Shown here: in pieces, positions 12,150-23,254 of the stretch
Numbering within the stretch: position 1 is the first letter of the stretch
Layout: every line of letters begins with the position of its first letter
Assembly: GCA_958510825.1 (NCBI GenBank)
Contig: OY294048.1
Location: forward strand, 34,747,026 to 34,811,025
Origin: Brachypterus glaber
Lineage: Eukaryota > Arthropoda > Insecta > Coleoptera > Kateretidae
Length of the DNA: 64,000 nt
Direction of reading: 5' to 3'
Program-made: the position numbers and the translations under genes
Notes under the pieces: generated by a model
The model's input: the letters and a program-made list of their open reading frames with translations, nothing else
What the model was told of the DNA's origin: nothing
The model's database searches: none

Positions 12150-12649
12150 CTCAAGAACGGTTTAAGTTAAAATTTCTTTTTTATAAGAAGGCTTAGAATT
12201 TTTTTTTTAATTATCTCAAAACCAGATTGACTGCAATAATGACATTCATTGTATGGTCCGGAGAACGAAACGTAGGAAAGGCGAAGTATAGAGGTTGCGA
12301 TGAACGAAGCGTAAGGGTCATTTGAAATTTTGCTTTTCAACATTTTAGTACCTATTTAATTTTTCGTCCTCAAACTGTGAAATTTCAGCTTCAAATGGAT
12401 TACAAGAGTACTTTTTTATGTATTTTGACCTAAGGGATCATATTCCACAAAAAAAAATACAAAAAAGTTACACAGAAAAAAGTTTGGGACAAAAAACTGA
12501 TAAGGCCCCCCCGTTTCTCACACACCTGGTTAAAATAAGTACATGAAAATAACATACGACGATGGGCCTTATTAAGATTAGTTTACGTGCAAAAGCTCGT
12601 TGCTAAATCTCAAAGGGTTTCTAAGTTATTAAATAAAAACAGAATTTTA
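12150..12649. repeat. Dispersed repeat, copy related to 36181-36597 and 54840-55142
   Basis: Shares with 36181-36545 the blocks CGTGAAATTTC-like, TTTTGACCT, GTTACACAGAAAAA, GTTTGGGACAAAAA, GGTTAAAATAAGTACATGAA, TGGGCCTTATTAAGATTAGT and AGTTATTAAATAAAAAC, in the same order. No protein is encoded. The function and superfamily are unknown. Confidence 0.7.
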
Positions 12650-13110
12650 CTGATATTCAAAGAATACAAATAAAATTTCTTTAGATTTTTAAAGTGCCAT
12701 TTCATGAAATTAAAAAAAAAAAAACATCAAAATCGTGGTCGCCATGATTCCGCCCGTTTGGATGGACTGAAAAAAGAACAACAAAAAGGGATATTATTCA
12801 GTATTGAAGTCACTATAGCCCTATATAGAAGTTTTTCTTTTGGGCCGAAAAATAACAGAATGGCAGACTTTTTTTTCTGAAAATGTGTTTGAAAAACGTC
12901 GGCCATTTTGTTATTTTTTGGCCAAAAAAAATCTTCTAGTTAGGGCTGAATAATATACCATTTTGTATTTTTTTTAGTCGATCCAAAGTTTGGATTCCAA
13001 ACGTCCGGAATCATGGCGACCACCGTTTTTTGATGTTTTTTTCAAAAACAAATTATGGCCAGAAAATGGCACTGTAAAAATTAAAGAAATTTTATTTGGA
13101 TTCTTTGAAT
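12650..13110. repeat. Long inverted repeat, arms of about 220 bp
   Basis: Mirrored blocks include TTCAAAGAAT/ATTCTTTGAA-like ends, GTGGTCGCCATGATTCC against GGAATCATGGCGACCAC, and GCCGAAAAATAACA against TGTTATTTTTTGGCC at the centre. The 5' side overlaps the end of the dispersed repeat at 12150-12649. Confidence 0.75.
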
Positions 13111-13762
13111 ATAAATAAACATACCTACTAAATTTCACAATGATATGTTTTTTCTTTCTATATAAAAAAAAATGTTTAAAAAAAGATTATTTTTATAATT
13201 TCTAAGGTAGAAAGACCCCTTAATAATATGTTAAAAATTATCCAAAATATATATATTTACTTTAAGAAAAAATAAATAATTTAAATCAACATACTCTTCT
13301 TCCAGTGTTTAACAAGGAAAGATTTAATTATAAAATATCATAATTATTTATGTTTATTGTTATTATTTAAAATACAAATTATTATTATTAATTACTAAAT
13401 AGCTAATATTTTTGTTCTAATTTATGTCCAATAAGAAGACCAGGGCCGGTTTTCAGAATTCGGTCGACCCCACTAGATACACGCCTGGCAAAGACAAAGT
13501 ATAATTTTGCATTAAACCTAAAATAATTCGCGTCATTTGCGATGACGCATCTAACAAATATTTTTGAATAAAAATTGAAATATTTTATTTTAAATATACC
13601 TACGAATCTGATTCTATATATAATTTTTCTGTTAATATTAAGCATTTAATAAAACTACATTTAACTTTAAATTTTATTATTAAAATTTCTATTCAAAACA
13701 TTTATAAGGCCTTAGTGTTATGCACACTAGATGTATATCCTGATTTATCTAGAATGTCTTAA
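13111..13762. other. No gene seen
   Basis: Very AT-rich; the 80-codon minus frame at 13403-13645 has no recognisable motif. Confidence 0.4.
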
Positions 13763-13905
13763 GGCCTATCCAGAAGCTTGCATAAGAACATAAAACATAA
13801 GAATGCGGTGCCGTGATTGGCTTACAAGATACATGGTGGCACATCAAGCCAACCACGGCATCGCATTGTTATGTATTACGTTCTTATGCGAGCCTGCGAA
13901 TAGGC
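13763..13905. mobile_element. Short MITE, copy 2
   Basis: Second copy of the element at 6179-6330. It starts GGCCTATCCAGAAGCTTGCA, contains GCCGTGATTGGCTTACAAGA, and ends with a diverged TTCTTATGCGAGCCTGCGAA. The two copies differ at scattered sites, which suggests independent old insertions. Confidence 0.83.
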
Positions 13906-15599
13906 ACTTGATGTGACTTTTTCTCCTGTTTTATTTAGTATTTCATGTAAACCTTTACACATTAAAATGTCCGTTTTTTTTTTAGTGTGCTAAGACAATT
14001 GGCGGATCTTCCGGGCGCAAAGCTTATACGGCGTTTTTTTCGTCTAGTTTATAACCTTTTTTGGCTAAATTTTAAACTTAAATAGTAGATGCTAAAAGTT
14101 ATGAAATTCTTAAGTTCAAGATTTATTGTATTAAGGGGTAAAGGGTACAAAAGCCGAAATCTTGATAAAACGATTAATTTTTTATTCTTAAAACACCATG
14201 ACGCGTTTCAACCGTTCGGTCATTTTCAAATGGTTACATATAAAAAACTACGTCAAAACCTCCATAGTTAACCAAAGAATACAAAAATTTAACATTTAAT
14301 ATTGAAATATCAATTATTTATAATAAAAGTTTTCACACACACAAAGTACATTAAAATTTAGACATTGTGAATTAAACCAAATGTGTGAAATTATTTTGTT
14401 TCTTTTATATGATAACTTTGTATATTCTTCTAGGATTTTTGCCTGGCTATAGCCATAGCCAAAAAGCTATAGCTTCTTCAATAAGAGTTATGAAATTCCT
14501 ATTAAGGGGTATAATAGTAGATGCTATTGCTTATCAAAACACCACTCAAGGGGTCACAAACTTTCCCAACGTGTAAAATTTTGATCTTGAAATTTTAAAA
14601 TATCTACCTATATGCATATGCATATAAGTAGGTATATGCATTAAAAATTATAATTAACCATAACTATGTATGCACAATGTGCAGTTTTCTAGTAAAATAT
14701 AAAATAAAATACCAGGTATTTCGAGAAACGGTAATTACCAAAACAAATTAAATATTACCACAAATGACAATTTTAAGAATTTAACAATATATATTTTATT
14801 AGGTTTTTGAAAAAACGTATAATAATAATAAAATTAAACACAAATTAGTTCTTAGAATATAACACCTATTTTTTAAGCAATAAATTTGTTATTATAATAT
14901 AATAATGTATTTAAACAACAATTCATTTTATGATTTGTTGTTTAAATAAAGGCTGAAAATACTTTGTTAATATTAATAGCTTTATAATAAAGTAATTAAA
15001 ATTACTATAATTATAATTATAGCCAAGGAAACAAAATAGGCACAAAGAAAGTACACTCAGGCGCAAAATAAACGGGCCACTTAAAAAATTGGTGATGTTT
15101 AAACTTAAATATCTCTGAAACTAACAAATGGATTTGTATAATTCTTTTTTTATTTTAAAGCCACAAACTTCAAGTTTCTTCTATTGTACATAGGTTAGTC
15201 TAAACCTCATGATTATAGATGCAGTATGGAAAAATGCATGATCATGTTTTTTACCATATCTTTGGAAGCGTCTATGGTTTGCTTGAGAACTTTTTTTTCG
15301 TACAGGTAAATTTTATTTAATTGTCACACTTCTTGTAAGTAATTAATTTTTCGAATGACTGTAATGTCTTTTCTGGTTGTGGAGATATCTCTTTTTTTTC
15401 AAAAATGCGCATTTTCGCGAATATTATTGTTGGTACTGGATCCGGTTCTGTTATGATGTTTAATAATGCCAAATTCAAAATCTTAATATTGTGAGGTACG
15501 TATTATTCTATTCACAGCGCGTAGCGCTAGAATAGTACTATACGACAGTTTCTATTTTCTCAAAACGTCCTAGACAAAAAATTATTGGATACAAATGTG
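13906..15599. other. No gene seen; small palindromes
   Basis: AT-rich. It contains a short near-palindrome of TATATGCATA units around 14605-14640 and a stem with a GAAAC-type core on the minus strand at 14205-14229 (see findings). Near 15500-15540 there is a GC-containing palindromic motif (TATTCACAGCGCGTAGCGCTAG) of a type repeated near 33700, 47100, 48040 and 49250. Confidence 0.4.
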
Positions 15600-15911
15600 T
15601 TTCATTAAAAAATAAGTAACTCGTTCTGCGACTTTGATAAAGAAACTGCATCCCACATTTTGGGACAATGTCCTGTCTTCTCACAAAAAAGACTGCGATT
15701 TTTAGGTTCACCATCAGTGCAACCTAGCGATTTAGTCGAACTTTCATTGGGGCAGATCATCGCCTTTTTAGATGCCTGCCCCCATGGAATATCATCCTAA
15801 TCAAATGATGTGTCATCTAGATGACTGCGGCATGCACAATGGATCTCAGGTCTGAGTGCCGTGGCTATTACTTGGTAATAACCACACCGCTTCTGATGAT
15901 GATGATGATGG
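15600..15911 (+). pseudogene. 5'-truncated LINE: C-terminal ORF2 fragment, 3' UTR and (GAT)n tail
   Basis: A plus-strand frame reads CDFDKETASHILGQCP from about 15634 and continues to a stop at about 15800. A cysteine followed by ETA-SHIL-x2-CP is the usual C-terminal zinc-binding pattern of LINE ORF2 proteins that end in a CCHC-like module. About 100 bases of 3' UTR follow, then a (GAT)n tail at 15891-15910. The rest of the element is absent, as is typical of a truncated reverse-transcribed copy. The clade was not determined. Confidence 0.75.
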
Positions 15912-16086
15912 GTGGTTCATAGGGTTCCAGAGATATTAAATAAAAACTACTTTTCAGATGTACCCTTTGGAGGGTCGTTCCTCCCTTAGGGCTCATTTCC
16001 AGACCAACCTTTATAGGAATGTTTTTCATATTTTTGGATCTAGCCCCTTTAAAATATTGTTACTTATTTCTGAATCACCCTGTATA
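15912..16086. repeat. Dispersed repeat ending in CACCCTGTA
   Basis: Contains GGGTTCCAGAGATATTAAAT, CCCTTAGGGCTCATTTCC, ACCAACCTTTATAGGAA and a terminal CACCCTGTATA. The same ordered blocks occur at 28470-28580, 47396-47545 (inverted) and partly at 55100-55142. Confidence 0.72.
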
Positions 16087-17886
16087 GTGAAGTTCAAGTA
16101 CGTAATATGTACATATTACAATAAATTAGAAAAAACAAAAAAAAAACGTTCGTCCCCTACGATTTTTTTGCTAAATTACTTCTTATGGCGTGTTTAAACA
16201 ATATGGAAAAATCAGGGGTCGGAAACAAAAAGATAAAATTTCCAAAAAACCACCATGCAGGCAGATTTGGCGTTAACAAAAATAACTTCTTCAAATTCTG
16301 CTAGGTTTGGCCAAAAACGGCAACATAATTAGTTAAAATAAGAATTTCTTAAACCAAATTTTATTATCGTAACTATAACATACTAGTATGAAGAATAGAA
16401 TACAACACATATTTTATTACTTAACTACAACAAACAATGACACAGTAACTATTCGTAGTAACCACGTACCCTAGGTGGTTTGCTCACATAGTAAGTATTT
16501 CTATCCTTTTCTATTATATTTCTGTTCACTCCATATCATATTTTTTCGAACAAGAAGAGGAAAAAATAGTTTAGGTATATTTTTTTGGGTAAGCCAGACG
16601 TTAAAAATATTTGTAAGATTGTTTTGCCAGGCACTTTTTTGTTCAAGAACGGATTAAACTGAAATAATTTTAAATAATCGTCAAATATGGATATGGATAA
16701 TGTACGTACCTATAATAAATGAGTTAAATAAAAGTAAGTAATTTATAAGCTTTATGCAAAAATGTTCTTGCAAAGTTAGGACAAGCCTAATTTTTTCCTT
16801 GTATACCTCATTTTTGGTTCTGAATTTCAAATATCGCAAAATAAACAACAATCAACTTTTTAACCTCGAAAAAGATTTTGGTATAATAGTGTCCTACTTT
16901 ACCAACTAACTATGACGTCATTTAAACAACACTCTTCAAGCCATACTAGTGTGTTATAGTTAAGATAATAAAATTTGGTTTTAGTGTTAGACGCATTTTG
17001 TTGTTTAACATATAACAATTAAGTTTTACGAACCTGCTATTTCGCTCATATAGACTGTCATGAGTTTTTTTGGCAAAATGCCCTAATATTACATCTAGTG
17101 CCAGTATAAAATTAACAATAGGTGTAAAAAGTAGTGATTTAGTTAGATAATGTTAGAGACTTTAAAAGACTTCCTGGGTTGCAGGTTTATACATGGTATT
17201 ACATACAATTCTAATTCAACAGATTGTCAAGGTACACAGTCTATTATGATTTTCTAAATAATTACCTCTATATTATAGTATTGTTTACAAAATTCTTTAG
17301 TTTTTTTCACAAAAAATACACACTTCCTCAAAAAAAAAAAACTATAATTTTCATGCGTCTTTTTGTACGTTGAAAACGAATTTGACAGAGAAAAAGCTTA
17401 CGGAATAATTTTGCCGAATTATGAGGGAAATTTTTATAAAGGTCACTAAATCGAAACATTTGACGACCAGTTTGTTACACACAACAATATTGACTATTCA
17501 TGTTAACAATACATATGTATATCGGTGTTTTTCAAAGAAAAAATCTACATTCGATTTTTATCTTTTAAGAATACGAAAGTTTTTTATGTTTATTTATCGA
17601 TAACTTTTTTCCCCACCTTACTCGTTTAAATGGAATCATTAAAAAAAATCAAGATAAAAAGAAACAAGCATGTAAATATTTAAAACTTAGCCTCAACGCT
17701 AAAGTCGACGCGGCGCCTATGCGAGTACTGGAAATTCGCCGACTACTCCTGACGAGATTGAAGATTCTTCAATATTCTCTAGCACCAAAACTATTGAATT
17801 TAGGGAGTTGTGTCCGCAGAATCTTTTGATCAGAAAGTCGGAAAATATAATATATCAAAATTTCAGCCAAATCCTATTGAAACCAC
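16087..17886. other. No gene seen
   Basis: AT-rich. Short frames at 16475-16657 and 17421-17603 lack any family signal. No repeat partner was noticed apart from the start of the fold-back element. Confidence 0.4.
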
Positions 17887-20163
17887 TTTTTTCTACGACT
17901 GCTTTAGAATGAAAGCAAATACACACACTTTTCAAGCACAGAATGAATCCATTCCAGCTCTACACGCTATGAATATTCCGTATCAAGTGTTAGAATAAGC
18001 ACATGTAGTGCCATCTCTTGTTTATAAAATTAAAGAAAACTGTAGCAAAATTAGCAAAAATATATAGTCCAAAAAGTCCAAACCTATTTTTTACCATGAA
18101 GTATTGAATAATTTAATGCAATTTAAAGTTTTGCGTTAAAATTACATAAATTTTATTAGTTTTTCTTAAAATTTGACCAGTTTTTTATCAATTTAGTTCA
18201 AAAAATTAAAACTGCTCCATCTATTGTGAAATATTTAAACCTGATATCTGTCACAACAATCTGACATAACCTTCAATTTTTGCATTATAATTTGTAAATA
18301 TGTGCTAAAATTAAATAAAAATCCTTTTTAAGTACTGATTTGATAAAATTATTAAATAACATTAATTGCTTTATTTAAAAATATATGTTTTGTTGCATTT
18401 GCAATGTCGAGTCACAAAAAACATTATTTTTAACCTTGTCCTCAGTTTAAAGCCATACAGTGTTTCATATTTGCAGTCGAAGAAAAAGTATAGTCTACAA
18501 CACGTATGGAATAGTCATTCCGCGCTCGCGGGACCGTCATACTCGCCTGCCGGCTCGTAAGTCAAACTTTCCGCTCGCGCGGAATATTGTCTATTCCATA
18601 CTAGTTATAGAATATACTATTCCATAACACAGAATTCGTAATCGTAGTAAATACTGAATGTTTTTGCATATGAAGAGTGCAACTAACATAGGGACCTAAC
18701 CCTCATTTTTTTCGAAATGCGGTTTTTGCTTGAAACGGATACTACTTAACGTACTTTATTGCTCTAGTTAATAAAAATTCCTAATATATTACTACAAGTG
18801 GAAAAAATGCATTGAAAAATAAGGTTAGGGCCCCTAACTCTAGTTAGTTAATAAAAATTCCTAATATATTACTACAAGTGGAAAAAAATGCATTGAAAAA
18901 TAAGGTTAGGGCCCTAACTTAGGGGTGCAAATTTTAATAATTATTTTTTTTTTGCCCCACCCAAATATTCGCCGTTAACTACTCTTAATTAAAAAAAGTT
19001 AGGAACCTATTTAGAACTAGAAAAGACAAGATTTTGTAAAAAAAAAACAATCTTATAATAAACGTGTGGTAAGCCTTTTTTAATAATTTGCTTTTTTTGC
19101 CCCACCCCAATATTCACCGTTAACTATACTTCATTAAAAAAGGCTTATGAACCTATTTAGGAATATCAAAGAGAAGATTTTATGCAAAAACAGCCTTATA
19201 AGAATTGTGTGGGTTAGGCCCTTTAGATAATTAAGGCTATTGTTTAGGCCCTTATTTCAAGTTTTTTTTACTGAAATCTACATAAAACGATGTAAACAAT
19301 TAAACACTATTAAAATATAAATAATATTAAGTATAAATATCATTAGAAAAAAAATGAATCTCATTTTTGCTTCTCCTGTAAAATAATAATTTTGTGGATT
19401 AGGCCCTTATGTTAGTTGCACTCTTCATATGTGGAATCATATAAAAGTTTAGTATAGTATAGTCTACAACACGTATGGAATAGACAATATTCCGCGCGAG
19501 CGGAAAGTTTGTCATACGAGCCGGCAGGCGAGTATGACGGTCCCGCGAGCGCGGAATGACTATTCCATACGTGTTGTAGACTATACTTTTTCTTCGACTG
19601 CAAATATGAAACACTGTGTGGCTTTAAACTGCGGACAAGGTTAAAAACAACGTTTTTTGTGACTCGACATTGTAAATGCAATAAAACACATATTTTTAAA
19701 TAAAGCAATTAATGTTATTAAATAATTTTATCAAATCTGTACTTAAAAAATATTTTTATTTAATTTTAGCACATATTTACAAATTTAATGCAAAAATTAA
19801 AAGTTATGTCAGATTGTTGTGAGAGATATCAGGTTTAAATATTTAACAATGGATCGCACTTTTAATTTTTTGAACTAAATTGATAACAAACTGGTCAGAT
19901 ATTAGGAAAAACTAATAAACTTTATGTAATTTTAACGCAAAACTTTAAATTGCATTAAATTATTCAATGTTTCCTGGTAAAATATATATATTTGTGCTAA
20001 TTTTGCTACAGTTTTCTTTACTTTTATAAACAAGAGATGGCACTACATGTGCTCATTCTAACACTTGATACGGAATATTCATACCGTATCTAGAGCTAGA
20101 ATGGATTCATTCTGTGTTTGAAAAGTGTGTATTTGCTTACATTCTAAATCAGTCGTAAAAAGC
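17887..20163. mobile_element. Fold-back DNA element, about 2.3 kb, arms of about 0.8 kb
   Basis: The left arm (17887-18699) and right arm (19402-20163) are inverted copies. The outer end is TTCTACGACTGCTTTAGAATG, with its complement near 20140-20155. Each arm carries a nested palindrome: CGTATGGAATAGTCATTCCG and CGCTCGCGGGACC on one side, and CCGCTCGCGCGGAATATT and TCTATTCCATA on the other. The inner boundary is TATGAAGAGTGCAACTAACA. The spacer holds short tandem duplications. No transposase frame is visible; the open frames in the arms (for example near 18366-18560 and 19412-19708) are the same repeat read twice. Partial copies occur at 51077-51436 and 55143-55818, with a diverged relative at about 38590-38730. 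Confidence 0.87.
18764..18918. repeat. Tandem duplication (about 75 bp) inside the fold-back spacer
   Basis: The block AGTTAATAAAAATTCCTAAT through GGTTAGGGCCC occurs twice in succession. A second, more diverged pair built on TTTTTTGCCCCACCC and GTTAACTA occurs at about 18945-19065 and 19090-19205. Confidence 0.8.
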
Positions 20164-20290
20164 ATTTACTGGTTGTTACAGTTACCAAAACTCATCATCA
20201 TCAATAGTTTGTTTGGGTCTTTAAGAGACAGGCGCAGCCTATGGCTCATTTATCTAAAAAAATATTTAATCTGAATTGAAAGTTGGGGCA

Positions 20291-20386
20291 GTGAGTCTAT
20301 GCTCACTGATGCGAGTTGCATCTGTCATAATTTGGGGGGAGTGAGTCTCTGCTCACTGATGCGAGTTGCATCTGTCATAATTTGGC
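20291..20386. repeat. 50-bp tandem duplication in the LINE 3' UTR
   Basis: The segment beginning GTGAGTCT at 20291 is repeated from 20341 with one substitution early on (TAT against TCT), then CACTGATGCGAGTTGCATCT and so on. It is followed by a G-rich stretch to about 20460, which on the element's strand is C-rich 3' UTR. Confidence 0.85.
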
Positions 20387-20507
20387 GCTGTGGAGTGGGT
20401 GGGAGGGGGATGGGGAGGGATGTGATAGGGAGAGGAGGGATGTGCGGGAGGAGTGAGACTATCTCACTGATGCTGGGAATGCATCTGTCCTGTATTAGTG
20501 GGTACCA

Positions 20508-23254
20508 TTACTGGTTGAGGACGTTTTTGATCTTTTTGTGAGTGTTGTGTATTTCATGATCGTAATCTAGAAAGTTTGAAATGAGGGGGTTTGGGTGATC
20601 TAAATTGTCTTGTATAAAAGACGTGCTGTAGCGGATGATTTCCGTTTTTAGGAGGGGCATTTCGAGATCTCTGTGTATCTGGTTGTTCCTCATGAACCAG
20701 GGGGCATCGAGGCATATTCTGAGTGCCTTGTTTTGGAAGGCCTGAAGTTTTGCTGAGAGCGCTTTGTTAAGGGTGATTTTATTCCAGGCTGGGGCTCCGT
20801 AAAGAAGTACCGGCTTTAGGGTTTGGTTGTAGAGAAGAAGTTTGTTTATAATGGATAGGGGACTCTTTCTGCCTATTAAGGGGTAGAGTTTGGAGAGGCG
20901 GCAATTTGCTATTTGGAGGGTGTTTTTGACGTGCTGATCCCACGTCAAGTTTTTGGAGATTGTAATGCCGAGGTATTTGGCATGGTTTTCCCAGTTAATG
21001 GGTTGGCCATTTATCTGAATGGGTTGGGGTGGGCCTCTTCTAATCCTAGAGATTAGGATGCCTTTGGTTTTATTGGCGTTTACTTTGATTTTCCATTTGG
21101 AGAACCATTTGATTAGGGCATCCATTTGGCGCTGGAGGGCGATATGGATGCGCTGGGGGTTTCTGGCTTTTGCTAGGATGCCGGTGTCATCGGCGAACAG
21201 GGCTAGTTCAGTGCCCTGTGTTTTTGGAATATCTGCCGTAAAGAGGTTGTACAGAAGGGGGGATAGTGGGGAACCTTGTGGAACGCCAGCTCTGATGCGG
21301 CGGGTGTTGGACTTACAGTCGCCTATTTTTATCTGAAAATCTCTGCCTTTGAGGAAGGAGGCTATGAGTTTGGTGATGCCTGGGGGGAGGCCGAGAAAGT
21401 GGAGTTTGGCTACAAGACCTTTGTGCCAAACCTTATCGAAGGCTTTTGCGATGTCCAGGAGGATCAGTCCCGCGGCTTCGCGCCTATTTAGTCCGTCCGT
21501 TACAGAGTCTACCAGGCGAGCTACCTGGTGGACTGTGGAGTGTCTGTTTCGGAAGCCAAATTGCTCATTTGGAAGGAGATTTAGTTCTTCAACTAGAGTT
21601 TGAAGTCTGGTTAGTATGACTTTCTCGGCTATTTTGCCTAGGGAGGAAAGGAGGCTTATGGGGCGGTAGCTTTCAGCAAAAGTTGGATTTTGTCCGGGTT
21701 TTTTGATTACTATTACGTCTGCGTTTTTCCAGGGCTTTGGAAAGTGGCGCAGTCTGAGCATTGCGTTAACAATGTTAACGATTTCCATAATGGTTTTCCG
21801 GGGGAGTATTTTAAGGATTTTATTCGGTATTTGATCGGGACCGGGGGCTTTCCTTTTTGAGAGATTTTTGATGATGCGTTTGATTTCCTCGGGGGATGTG
21901 GGGGTGATAATGTCGTTTTCGACTTGGTTAGTGACTCTATTATAGATGTGGTTTATGTCTCTTTCATGCATGAGTTGCTCGTAGTTCTCGTCGTCCGAGT
22001 CGGGCTCGGAGTCGGTCTCTGATTCGGAGTCGGAGTCGGGGGGGATTGGAGGGTTTGGTTGAAATTGTTTCCGCATTGCGTCAGCAAATGCTTCGGCTTT
22101 TTCGGGGGTGGAGTAGACGACTCCTCTTTCGCCGTGAATTGGGGGCATGCCTCGTTGGTGGTCGAGGGATAGGGTTTTGGCCATTCTCCAAAGTGATCTA
22201 TCCTGGGGGTTGAGTGACTTTATTTTTCCCTCCCAGCGGGAATTTGCTAGTACGTTTAGTCGGTCTTTGACTTCCTGGGTAAGTCTGTTTGCTTCGCGTT
22301 TTATATGGGGGTCTTGGAGGGTGCGTGCGCGACGAAGAAGTCGGTTTTTCTCTCTGATTAAGTCTTTGAGATCTCGGGGAAGGTCCTGTGGGTTTTGGAT
22401 ATCTACTTTTTTGATTAATTTGGCGCTGTCCATTGCGGATTTTATGGTATTGGTGAGGGTGGTTACTGCAATATCTAGTTCTTGGACGGAATTTATTGGA
22501 TTGATTTTGGTGTTGCTTTCTAGGAGTTCGGAAATATAGGAGAAGTTGTAAACGGTTTTTTTGGTGTGATTTGCGGTTGGTATGCCTCCTGCCGTGATAA
22601 TGATTGGAAGGTGGTCGGAGCTTAGTTCGTGTCTTAGTTCGATGTTAATGTTTAGTGTCGTGTTTTTATACAAAACGATGTCAAGGATATCAGGAAGGCC
22701 GTGGCCATAGTGGGTTGGGGAATCGGGTGCGGTAACCATTATATGGTTACGTTGTAATATTTCGTAAAGCCTACGGCCGTTGGCCGTAGTTGTTCTAGAG
22801 TGCCAAAGGGCGTGTTTGCAATTCAAGTCTCCGGCTAGGATTGTTGGATGATTGTCGTTAAAGTAGCCTTCGAAGTCGGCGGGCCTGACCTCCTTATTTG
22901 GGGGTTTGTAGAGGGACACGATCCTGAATTTGGAATTGTCGTGCATGTTGACGAATATGGAGGTAGTTTCGACTTGATCGCTTTGTGTGGGGGGCGCATG
23001 AAGAAGATCGTGAGATATGTGTTTTTTGATATAGATTGCTGTGCCTCCTTTGCGGTCCTGGAGTCTATCGTTACGGTAGCAGGAATAGTTGGGTATGGTA
23101 CCCCTATGATGTGGTTTAAGACCAGTCTCTTGGATGAGGGCTATATCTATTTGATTTTCGTGTAGAAATTCTATGAGTTCCGGTTTTTTGAATTGAGGCT
23201 ATCAGCGTTCCAGGTGACTATTTTAAGGGCTCTGGGTTTTGTTTGTCTAGACAT
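20508..23254 (-). pseudogene. LINE ORF2 (endonuclease/reverse transcriptase), one frameshift
   Basis: The product would nick target DNA and reverse transcribe the element RNA. The start ATG is at 23254-23252, giving MSRQTKPRALKIVTWNADSL. After about 25 codons, a run of six A (plus-strand T at 23184-23189) appears one base short of keeping frame, and a TAG at 23171-23173 ends the frame. The downstream frame is then open to 20508. In the 812-residue part counted from 22946, the endonuclease residues are GDLN (about 39-42) and SDH (about 110-112). The reverse transcriptase motifs are LDIAKAFD (about 497-504), PQGSPLSP (about 556-563) and FADD (about 584-587). An unusual acidic Ser/Asp/Glu stretch lies between endonuclease and RT (about 303-320). 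The frameshift could also be an assembly error in the homopolymer. Confidence 0.88.

Noticed and set aside
19399..19708. Frames of 71-98 codons starting MFHICSRRK and [10 protein letters not shown], repeated near 18366 and 55657
   Set aside because: They are the fold-back arm repeated in the genome. The same DNA reads as open frames in two registers and no domain is recognisable.
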